A stretch of 64,000 nucleotides of DNA from Novosphingobium umbonatum (GTDB lineage Bacteria; Pseudomonadota; Alphaproteobacteria; Sphingomonadales; Sphingomonadaceae): NCBI RefSeq assembly GCF_004005905.1, contig NZ_SACO01000002.1:395227-459226 (forward strand). The letters run 5' to 3'. A program made the translations under genes and the position numbers. The notes under the pieces are model-generated. The model made no database searches, was not told where the DNA came from, and worked only from the letters and a program-made list of their open reading frames with translations. Shown in pieces: positions 1 to 6,353 of the stretch; positions within the stretch are counted from its first letter, which is position 1; each line of letters starts with the position of its first letter.

Positions 1-100
1 TGAAACATGCCCCTCAGGATTGTTGATATTTCCGGTCAATCCCGATTGAATGCTGCAGTGCGACGATTGATGGCTCGCGCTTGGAATTGATGAGGGGGCA

Positions 101-1219
101 ATGGGACGAGCCACAACCGTTCAGGATTTGCGCGAGACGTTTCTCGCAGCACCCTTGACCCAAGGCGGCTGGGAGTTGGCTCTGCGCGACATGGCTCGCC
201 TAACCAATTCTGCGCGGGGACAACTGATTGCCTTTGACGGCGGGCCGATTTTTACCCTTGATATCATTACCAATTTGGATGGTAATGACTTCCAGCGGAA
301 GTTTGTCGAAATAAATGGCGGAAATCCCAACGTAAATTGGCGAGTACATTGTTCCGGTGAACCGTTGGAATTGATTTACGAACATCATTACGACGAGGCG
401 CACAAGAGGCAGCGCTTTGACCTCTATGATGATTTTGCACATGACGCAGACATGAGCTTTGGCATGCAGGCTGTGTTGCAGCAGGAGCGCGGCAGCTTCT
501 TTGGTCTGGCCACGCTTCGTACACGCGAGGATGGCCCCAGCAGCGAAGATGATCGGGCTATATTCGGCGGAATTTTGACAGCGGCGCAAACGGCCGTGCG
601 CTTACAAAGGAATCTGGCCCATCAAGGTTCCCTGCTTCTGGCCGGTGCGCTGGAAGCCATGGATGCATCGGTCATCCTGCTCAATCGATATGGTCGAATG
701 ATGGGGCATACCCGTTGTGCTCAGGCCGCCCTTTCCAGCCAGTCACATTTACGCAGCGCCAACGGCAAGATATTTGCCACATCCCCCCGATCCGACCGTA
801 AGCTGCAGGCAGCTATTGCGCGGGTACATAAAGCTGTTGAACGGGGAGATTTTCCCACACCGCAGCTGGTTTGGCTGGAAACTGCAACGGATGACTTGGC
901 TGCAGGGGTTATCTGCGAAATATTTGGCCTGCCGCGTCAGGATTGGAGCCTTGGCGAAAGGCCCCATTTGCTGATCAACCTCAAGCAACCGGCTCAATTT
1001 GACGAGCGCCACGTCGCCGTGCTGCGTGAGGCCATCGGCTTCTCGCCCAGCGAGGCTGAAGTGGCATTGCAATTGGCGAAGGGCATGGACCGCGAGGGAA
1101 TAGCGAGTTCTCGGCAGGTATCCCCTGAGACGGTCCATACGCAGATGAAACATATCTACCGAAAGACCGGCATGCACAATGCTGGCGAACTGATCGCCTT
1201 CCTGCGCGATATGCTCTGA
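101..1219 (+). CDS. LuxR-family transcriptional regulator
   Basis: The 372-residue protein ends in a typical LuxR/FixJ DNA-binding helix-turn-helix (about residues 305-370, with SPSEAEVALQLAKGM, then SPETVHTQMKHIYRKTGM). The first 300 residues have no receiver Asp pocket and no recognisable autoinducer domain, so the input is unknown. The ATG is preceded by a GAGGGGG-type ribosome site. It stands alone, with a small secreted protein 90 bp downstream that it may control. The family (transcription activator or repressor) is secure; the ligand and targets are not known. Confidence 0.85.
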   Translation: MGRATTVQDLRETFLAAPLTQGGWELALRDMARLTNSARGQLIAFDGGPIFTLDIITNLDGNDFQRKFVEINGGNPNVNWRVHCSGEPLELIYEHHYDEAHKRQRFDLYDDFAHDADMSFGMQAVLQQERGSFFGLATLRTREDGPSSEDDRAIFGGILTAAQTAVRLQRNLAHQGSLLLAGALEAMDASVILLNRYGRMMGHTRCAQAALSSQSHLRSANGKIFATSPRSDRKLQAAIARVHKAVERGDFPTPQLVWLETATDDLAAGVICEIFGLPRQDWSLGERPHLLINLKQPAQFDERHVAVLREAIGFSPSEAEVALQLAKGMDREGIASSRQVSPETVHTQMKHIYRKTGMHNAGELIAFLRDML

Positions 1220-1308
1220 CGAGCGGAATTTTTTCGCCCATACCCAAGGCAGGGGATGAGCCCAAAAGCGTTTCGTGCTGTTGATCGTCACACAAAAGGA
1301 GTGCGACG

Positions 1309-1680
1309 ATGCAAAGCTTTAGATGTGGAATTACCCTTTTTGTGGCCTTGGGCATCTTCGTGAGCGGTTTGCCGGTGCTGCCCCCAACAGCACACGCAGC
1401 TTATGATGATGATCAGGATTCAACTGGCTGCATCAGCCGACCAGATGTACGCTATAATGTTAACTTTGCGGGAAACACGGCGGCATACGTACGAAACAAC
1501 TGCAATCATGCCGTCGATATCCGATTCTGCCTTGAGCGGGATACGGGTTGGAACTGCGGTGTTAATTGGGGCGTACGTCCTGGGCAGACGTGGAGTTGGA
1601 GCAGTTTCAAAGCTACTGGAGAATGGTTCTATGATGCACGGCCAGCAGGGAGCAGTCGACGCTTTCGTTCGCCCGGCTAA
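1309..1680 (+). CDS. small secreted protein of unknown function
   Basis: This 123-residue protein begins with a clear Sec signal peptide (hydrophobic stretch at residues 8-30, predicted cleavage after the AHA near 31). The mature part has six Cys (for example NNCNH, RFCLE, WNCGV), suggesting disulfides in the periplasm or outside the cell. A strong AAAAGGAG ribosome site precedes the ATG. I do not recognise the family. It follows the LuxR-type gene on the same strand. Confidence 0.7.
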   Translation: MQSFRCGITLFVALGIFVSGLPVLPPTAHAAYDDDQDSTGCISRPDVRYNVNFAGNTAAYVRNNCNHAVDIRFCLERDTGWNCGVNWGVRPGQTWSWSSFKATGEWFYDARPAGSSRRFRSPG

Positions 1681-1691
1681 ATAGATTATCA

Positions 1692-1738
1692 AATGGACGG
1701 GTTGTAGAGCTAATTTACCGCGCGCCGACCCGTCCATT
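1692..1738. repeat. perfect 11-bp inverted repeat after the secreted-protein gene
   Basis: AATGGACGGGT at 1692-1702 is mirrored exactly by ACCCGTCCATT at 1728-1738 around a 25-base loop. It lies 12 bp after the stop codon. No T-run follows, so it is not a standard intrinsic terminator; it could still act as a transcript 3'-end hairpin. Confidence 0.55.
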
Positions 1739-1857
1739 CATGGCGCCGCTGCCGTCATTCAGTAGGCACAAATTCCCGCATTCTCGGACCATTTCCCACC
1801 CGCATTCCAGCGCAGAAGCTGTCAGAAAGATCTCGTCACCAACAACGAGGTCAATCT

Positions 1858-2427
1858 ATGAGCTTTGCTTTTCAAGCCCGCTGTCGCGGCGATGATACCG
1901 CCGTCACCATCATCGCCCATGACATGGAACATGCCAGCCTCATCTTTGCCGAATGGCTGCGCAACCACCGCGGGCATATCATCAGCCAGTTCATGGACTT
2001 TCGGGTCTTCACCGACAGACATGTCTATGCCCAGCCCGAAATGCGCGATCTGATGGAAGCTGGGTATACCGGCGTGTGCTACTGGCTGGAAGAGCCTGAA
2101 GTATGGACCATTGCACCCCCGCATATGCCGGCCAAAGGCCCGCTGGAGCGCCCCGTCAGGATCAAGGCCTTTGCCTTCCACCATGGTAAGGAAAGCGCTC
2201 TCTGGGTCTTTGCAGAAGATGTGGCGGAGGCACACGCCATCTATGACATCTGGCACCGCGACACATGGGGCTGCCCTGCAGAATGGGACAAAATCACGCC
2301 GCTGCTGCCTCACAAGATCCCGATGGAGAAAAGCATGCTGCTCGAAGACATGGATGAGGGCCGCAAAGGCATCGCAGAGCAAGATGACGAGGGTGACTGG
2401 CGCATATGTCCGCCAGAGCGGGTTTGA
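1858..2427 (+). CDS. hypothetical protein with two similar half-domains
   Basis: The 189-residue cytoplasmic protein has no signal peptide. Two segments resemble each other: TIIAHDMEHASLIFAEWLRN and WVFAEDVAEAHAIYDIWHRD share the spacing A-x-D-x3-A-x2-I-x3-W-x-R (7 identities over 23 aligned positions), suggesting an old duplication of a beta-alpha unit. A GAGG ribosome site lies 8 bp before the ATG. Codon use matches the GC-rich host. I do not recognise a family and assign no function. Confidence 0.65.
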   Translation: MSFAFQARCRGDDTAVTIIAHDMEHASLIFAEWLRNHRGHIISQFMDFRVFTDRHVYAQPEMRDLMEAGYTGVCYWLEEPEVWTIAPPHMPAKGPLERPVRIKAFAFHHGKESALWVFAEDVAEAHAIYDIWHRDTWGCPAEWDKITPLLPHKIPMEKSMLLEDMDEGRKGIAEQDDEGDWRICPPERV

Positions 2428-2612
2428 CGCTGTAGGGGCCTAAAAATGGCTGTGGCGGGGTTTGAGCATAAGCGGCCCCGCCTTCAATCCGAACGCCGGT
2501 AACTTGACGGTTTTGCGCGTGGGTATGGTGATTTTTGGGTGGACTTTTTGGATTGGTTAAAGTGATTTTGTTGCGAATGCAGACGCTGCGTGCGAATTTT
2601 CGCACTTTCCGG

Positions 2613-2974
2613 CTATCGCAGCGGAACCTTACCTACAGCCACCGCACCTGCCCCATCTTCGCCCAGCAACGCCGGCCTATCCTGTTTCGCGTGCAATATA
2701 CGCCACACGCCGACCACCTCAGCACCTTTGGTATCGATGATCAGCCAAGGAAAACCTTTGATGCGCCGCAACCGCAATTTAGCAATGCCAAGTTCCTGAA
2801 CCACCGGGGCGTTCCCCTGGTTGGAAACCAAGAAAGGTCGGTCTAGGTGTGATTTGATGCATCAATGGAGGCCAGAGCGGTTTCCACACAGGCATCTGCA
2901 CCCAACGCATCGATGGCCCGCTGAACATCACGCCGCCCGAGTTCTTGAAGCACGGCCGGCTTTGCCGCCTTCAT
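2613..2974 (-). pseudogene. parE: parE-like toxin pseudogene (frameshifted)
   Basis: Two adjacent minus-strand reading frames together give the ParE/RelE plan. The N-terminal part begins at an ATG at 2974 (MKAAKPAVLQELGRRDVQRA, then LASIDA) and stops at 2843. The C-terminal part appears in another frame (about 2650-2831) with KGFPWLIIDTKGAEVVGVWR then ILHAKQDRPALL, the usual ParE core strand and VWRxLHxxRD motif. The middle of the domain (the segment between IDA and the GFPWLI strand) is shortened or scrambled. The gene is therefore a decayed toxin. Recognition is from family knowledge, not alignment. Confidence 0.7.
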
Positions 2975-3180
2975 GATGCCTGATGGTGTTGGGCCTGATC
3001 GACCAGCGCTTGGAAATGGCACCGCTCTAGAGTCTTCCCTACCGGTGATGCCGCGTCGTCCAACGGCAGGCCCCGCAACTTCTGCAACTCCTGATCTTTG
3101 CGGATGAGCTAGCGGACATACTCCCTGCTCTTGCTGCAACTCCGCGTCGAAACCTGCTGGCCCAAAAAAACCTATAACGT
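2971..3180 (-). pseudogene. parD: parD-like antitoxin pseudogene (internal stop)
   Basis: Read on the minus strand, FLGQQVST...SKSREYVR, an in-frame TAG at 3111-3109, then LIRKDQELQKLRGLPL match the ParD ribbon-helix-helix antitoxin pattern (ARVxSGRYxSxSEYVRxLIRxDQE). Its TGA overlaps the toxin ATG as ATGA, as expected for a coupled parDE operon. Another stop lies just upstream of FLGQQ, so the N-terminus is also lost. With the broken toxin this is a dead addiction module. Confidence 0.7.
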
Positions 3181-3256
3181 TTCGGGCAGGGAGATCCTCA
3201 GCATGCTTTGGCGCGGACTCTCTCAAACTTTGGCAAACCACTACCGGTGAGACCAA

Positions 3257-3603
3257 GTCCTCCTTGAAAGTGACAATCCCATTTTCGACCCACTCTAGGT
3301 CTATTGGGAACCCATGATTTCGAAGTTGACGTTCCTGCTTCAGGTTACCTCGGTTCGCTCCGAGGATAAGAAGATTGCCATAACAATCCGATCCATGGGG
3401 ATGTCATTTCCTGGGACGTCTATTCTCATGGGAGAATCTGATTTTTGCTTTTCGCCTACGTCCATAGGCTAGGAATGGCACCCCGCTTCAAGCGAGGTGC
3501 CCGAGTGTGAAACTCAGCGACGGTGACCAGTCGACGAAAGGGCCGTCATTCCGCAACCAGGGGCGGTATATCCACGCCTTCAACTGGGCGTGGTTCAAAA
3601 AAT
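3257..3603. other. gene-poor stretch
   Basis: No convincing coding region is visible here. The base composition is less GC-rich than the flanks. The only clear structure is the hairpin at 3477-3501. It probably consists of remnants between the decayed parDE pair and the rep-like gene. Confidence 0.5.
3477..3501. repeat. 25-bp near-perfect hairpin
   Basis: GGCACC-C-CGCTT at 3477-3488 pairs with AAGCG-A-GGTGCC at 3490-3501, leaving one C/A mismatch. It sits beyond the 3' end of the rep-like gene (minus strand), inside the island. It could be a terminator-like or origin/att-associated structure; there is no T-run. Confidence 0.5.
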
Positions 3604-4080
3604 TCAGTGGGGATGAAAATCTGATGACAGAAAGTATGTGGGATCGCGGCGATCCGCGACTTTCAAAGCATATGCCGCAGCACCGACGCCTGAGCGCAAC
3701 TGGAGATCAATCGACCCTCCTGTACGGGACACGTCCCTCCAGCATCTCCGAAGAAATTCTTCACATTCAGCGGAACCAGAAAATCTAGGCAGTAAAGGCT
3801 TTAGGTCGATCAAGCAGTGGAGATGAGCATTACTCTCCAAATGCTCAGGGACTGCCACTGCTCGCAGTCGCTCACACGACGGACGCTTTTCGACCCGTGC
3901 GACATTCAGAATTTTACCGTCAACCTTTTTGCAAAAGGCGCCGAAGATAGATTTAATTCTAAGAACAGTGAGCGAACGCTCACTGTTTAGGGTCAAAAAA
4001 TGAGTGTACCCTTGGTCTTCGAAGAACTTGGCAAAATGCGGGCGGAGGTTGTGAGGGTTGGCATACAGATGTCTAGTCAT
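3604..4080 (-). CDS. probable HUH-type replication/relaxase-like protein
   Basis: The 158-residue product has a strand THFLTLNSERSLTV followed by PEHLESNAHLHCLIDL, which contains the histidine-hydrophobic-histidine (HLH) signature of HUH endonucleases used in rolling-circle replication or mobilisation. A conserved Tyr should follow; Y136 (AAAYALKVADRR) is a candidate. It lies 31 bp after the XRE regulator on the same strand, so the two probably form an operon. No good ribosome site is visible. It is shorter than typical Rep proteins, so it may be a minimal or satellite type. The assignment is tentative. Confidence 0.5.
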   Translation of the reverse strand: MTRHLYANPHNLRPHFAKFFEDQGYTHFLTLNSERSLTVLRIKSIFGAFCKKVDGKILNVARVEKRPSCERLRAVAVPEHLESNAHLHCLIDLKPLLPRFSGSAECEEFLRRCWRDVSRTGGSIDLQLRSGVGAAAYALKVADRRDPTYFLSSDFHPH

Positions 4081-4082
4081 TC

Positions 4083-4097
4083 ACACATTTTATGTGT
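4083..4097. promoter_or_regulatory. palindrome just upstream of the rep-like gene
   Basis: ACACAT-TTT-ATGTGT is a perfect 6-bp inverted repeat that begins 2 bp before the start of the HUH-like gene. It is a plausible operator or translational control hairpin. Confidence 0.4.
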
Positions 4098-4111
4098 TAT
4101 ATCGCACACAG

Positions 4112-4696
4112 TCAATGGGTGTCGCCAACTAGGTGCTGGATAGCACTCAAAAGATCCTCCCGCATCTTTGCATCCCGCAACCAAGCCGCACGCCAGCGCC
4201 CAACCAACGCAACCTCCTGCACGCTCAACCATCGCCGAGCAGGGCGGGGATCAGCAACAACCTCGCGCATGACAGCTTTATGCTCCGAACTCAAATTCTC
4301 AATTCGAAGACCTGCCAACTCCTCCAACTCGCTTGTGAAGCTGAAAGATTGATCCGCTTTAATATCAGAAGAATCAGATAACAACCTTCTTGCCGAAGCG
4401 CACCTCTGCTCAACAGCAGCCAAGAAGAATTCACTGGCTGATATCTCCACCTCATTGGCGATAGCTTCGGCCCGCTCAAGGGGAATTGGGACCCGACCAC
4501 TTGCCATGTGACTTAAAACCACAGACTGCTTGTAACCTAAGGACTTTGCCACATCCCTGCCAGATCGACGCTTATCCCGCTTCAGCGCAAGCAAGCCATC
4601 CTTAAGCATCAGCGCCGCGCGAGTCTCCGCGTAAGGCTCTCCAACGATCCCCAAAGGCTCAGACACATAGTTCGTTGACGAAACATATTTCGACAC
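4112..4696 (-). CDS. XRE-family helix-turn-helix repressor of the integrative element
   Basis: The protein is 194 residues long. Residues about 35-80 form an XRE/Cro-like HTH (SGRDVAKSLGYKQSVVLSHM, then RVPIPLERAEAIANEVEIS). The C-terminal half is a helical region with no known peptidase motif. The start is GTG at 4696, chosen because AGAGGAGG sits 5-6 bp upstream. It is divergent from the xis-int pair and shares with it a palindrome (4711-4730), so it probably represses integration/excision genes and itself. Confidence 0.75.
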   Translation of the reverse strand: MSKYVSSTNYVSEPLGIVGEPYAETRAALMLKDGLLALKRDKRRSGRDVAKSLGYKQSVVLSHMASGRVPIPLERAEAIANEVEISASEFFLAAVEQRCASARRLLSDSSDIKADQSFSFTSELEELAGLRIENLSSEHKAVMREVVADPRPARRWLSVQEVALVGRWRAAWLRDAKMREDLLSAIQHLVGDTH

Positions 4697-4708
4697 TCAA
4701 GCCTCCTC

Positions 4709-4737
4709 TTGACACTCGAAAATGAGTGTCATATTAC
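4709..4737 (+). promoter_or_regulatory. sigma70-like promoter for xis-int with embedded operator
   Basis: TTGACA at 4709-4714 and TATTAC at 4732-4737 are separated by 17 bp, an almost ideal housekeeping promoter pointing at the excisionase gene. The perfect inverted repeat GACACTC-gaaaat-GAGTGTC (4711-4730) covers the -35 and spacer. A third half-site GACACTC lies at 4692-4698 over the XRE start codon. The geometry fits repression by the divergent XRE protein. Confidence 0.65.
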
Positions 4738-4826
4738 ACACAACGTGCACTAAAGCACAGGCCAACGCGCGCTATTCCAAAACTCACCCCAGCCGTCAAC
4801 CCAAACAACCGTGAGCCACGACAACC

Positions 4827-5090
4827 ATGTCATCTCCAGCCCTACTGACCGAAAAGCAAACTGCCGACCTATTAAACATCAGCCCTCGCTCTGTCCGAAA
4901 CGCTCGAACCAACGGGTCCCTCCCATATGTAAAAATCGGACGCCTAGTCCGCTATCGCCGCGAAGACATCAACGCACTCATCGACAACGCGGTTGTCGCG
5001 AATGAACCCGCCATCGGCACCATAACGCCGAGCAGAAGGCGCGGGCGCCCTTCCAGAAGCGAAGATAGCACGGGCGGAAGGAGGGGCTGA
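4827..5090 (+). CDS. excisionase-like helix-turn-helix protein
   Basis: The 87-residue protein has the excisionase/MerR-like winged helix in residues 4-52 (LLTEKQTADLLNISPRSVRN, then LPYVKIGRLVRYRREDINAL), the usual form of Xis or small recombination directionality factors. A basic tail (RRRGRPSRS) follows. It lies 3 bp before the integrase and is transcribed from the promoter at 4709-4737. Such proteins bend att DNA and favour excision. Confidence 0.8.
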   Translation: MSSPALLTEKQTADLLNISPRSVRNARTNGSLPYVKIGRLVRYRREDINALIDNAVVANEPAIGTITPSRRRGRPSRSEDSTGGRRG

Positions 5091-5093
5091 AAG

Positions 5094-6131
5094 GTGACCG
5101 TATACCTCCCCAAAAGCTCACCTTATTACCACTACGATTTTCAATTCAAGGGTCGCCGCTACAACGGAAGCACCGGGCAGAAAACCAAGCGGAAAGCCGA
5201 GGAATACGAAAGATTCGTCAGAAACAAAGCCACAACTCCAAGCTATCGGCGTGATGAAATTTCCATTTCAGAAGCGATAACCCTCTACCAATCAAAAACT
5301 GAAAGCCAATCCTCACAAAAAACCACAGCCTATATTCTTCGCGAATTTCAAAAATCTCTTGGAGCTAACACATTTCTGTCGGACGTCACACCGCTCAAGC
5401 TACAGAAGCACTTTATAAAGCGAAAGGAGAAACGCTCTACTGCAACGATCAATCGTGAAGTTGATACCATTCAAGCACTTTGGCGATACATCGACAAAAT
5501 GCGCTACAATATAGGCGATATGCCAGACTGGGCCAGCTTGCGGCGCCGCCCGCCCAAGCTGCCCATCCGCGAACTCAGCTACGAGGACCAAGATCGTTTG
5601 CTGGAAGCGATGCGCGGCGATCTACGAGATGTGATCGAATTTTTGCTGACGTCAGGCTGGCGGAGAAACGAGGTCATCAACCTTAAGTGGAGCGACTGCA
5701 ATTTTGAGCAGAAGACGGCTAGATCCCGACTCAAAGGGGGCGATACGGTGCAGCGCCCTTTAACGGACACTTTGACTGCAATCATTCGCAGGCAGCCAAC
5801 AGACTGCGAGTCTGTCTTCAGCTACCTCTGCGAGAAAGGCAACGGTGCGCGAAAAAAAGGGCAACGCCAACCTCTAACCGCAAATGTTCTGCGCAACGCC
5901 TTTGAGGCTGCCCGTAAGAAAATTAACCTGCCCCACGTGAGGCTTCACGATCTTCGCCACACCTGCGCAACGCGCATCGTCAGAAACACTGGTTCTCTTG
6001 TAGCAGCAAAGACCGCGCTGCAGCATACCAATTTAAATACGACGCTGCGTTACGCTCAGGCAACCCCAGAAGACGTTCGCAAAGCACTCGATGCAGCGAA
6101 CTCCCGTAATATCCCCGGAATTTCCAAATGA
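5094..6131 (+). CDS. tyrosine-type site-specific integrase
   Basis: The 345-residue protein (GTG start) has an SAM-like core-binding domain (about 55-135) and a phage-integrase catalytic domain. Visible active-site residues are Arg190 (GWRRNEV), Lys214, His285-x2-Arg288 (LHDLRHT), His311 and Tyr320 (TTLRYAQ), so it looks intact. Codon use is less GC-rich than the chromosome. It ends about 45 bp before a truncated tRNA-Val, its likely insertion target. Confidence 0.9.
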   Translation: MTVYLPKSSPYYHYDFQFKGRRYNGSTGQKTKRKAEEYERFVRNKATTPSYRRDEISISEAITLYQSKTESQSSQKTTAYILREFQKSLGANTFLSDVTPLKLQKHFIKRKEKRSTATINREVDTIQALWRYIDKMRYNIGDMPDWASLRRRPPKLPIRELSYEDQDRLLEAMRGDLRDVIEFLLTSGWRRNEVINLKWSDCNFEQKTARSRLKGGDTVQRPLTDTLTAIIRRQPTDCESVFSYLCEKGNGARKKGQRQPLTANVLRNAFEAARKKINLPHVRLHDLRHTCATRIVRNTGSLVAAKTALQHTNLNTTLRYAQATPEDVRKALDAANSRNIPGISK

Positions 6132-6176
6132 AATGCGCTCACACCATTGATTCTAAAGCTTAATTCCCGACTTGCA

Positions 6177-6222
6177 CCTCTCGGTGTAAACGAGATGCTC
6201 TACCAACTGAGCTAATCGCCCC
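6177..6222 (-). tRNA. 5' half of tRNA-Val(UAC), truncated
   Basis: Read on the minus strand from 6222, the sequence has the acceptor strand GGGGCGA, a D-arm (AGCTCAGTTGGTAGAGC) and an anticodon arm TCTCG-TTTACAC-CGAGA with anticodon UAC. After the GAGAGG at 6177 the expected variable loop, T-arm, 3' acceptor strand and CCA do not follow; the sequence runs into the island instead. This is a broken tRNA gene, interpreted as the chromosomal side of the integrase attachment site. Confidence 0.75.
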
Positions 6223-6238
6223 TTCACGGGGGGGGCAC

Positions 6239-6268
6239 GCTAATCCGCGACTTTTCCCGCTTCGTCAA
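6239..6268 (-). promoter_or_regulatory. promoter of the truncated tRNA-Val
   Basis: On the minus strand, TTGACG (6268-6263) and ATTAGC (6244-6239) are 18 bp apart and end 17 bp before the tRNA 5' end. This is a plausible sigma70-type promoter and supports a formerly functional tRNA gene. Confidence 0.4.
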
Positions 6269-6353
6269 GCCTGATTTTCAAAAAGATATGCCGTCCGATG
6301 CTCGCGCCTCGTGAAATCGGGCGCGGCAGGGACGCCCCCGCCGCGCCCGATGG

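Noticed and set aside
2454..2482. GGCGGGG...CCCCGCC hairpin after the 1858-2427 gene
   Set aside because: The loop is about 15 bases and only a short TTC follows, so it was not called as a terminator.
3507..3788. 93-residue plus-strand open frame
   Set aside because: No domain or ribosome site, and it overlaps the 3' end of the HUH-like gene on the other strand.
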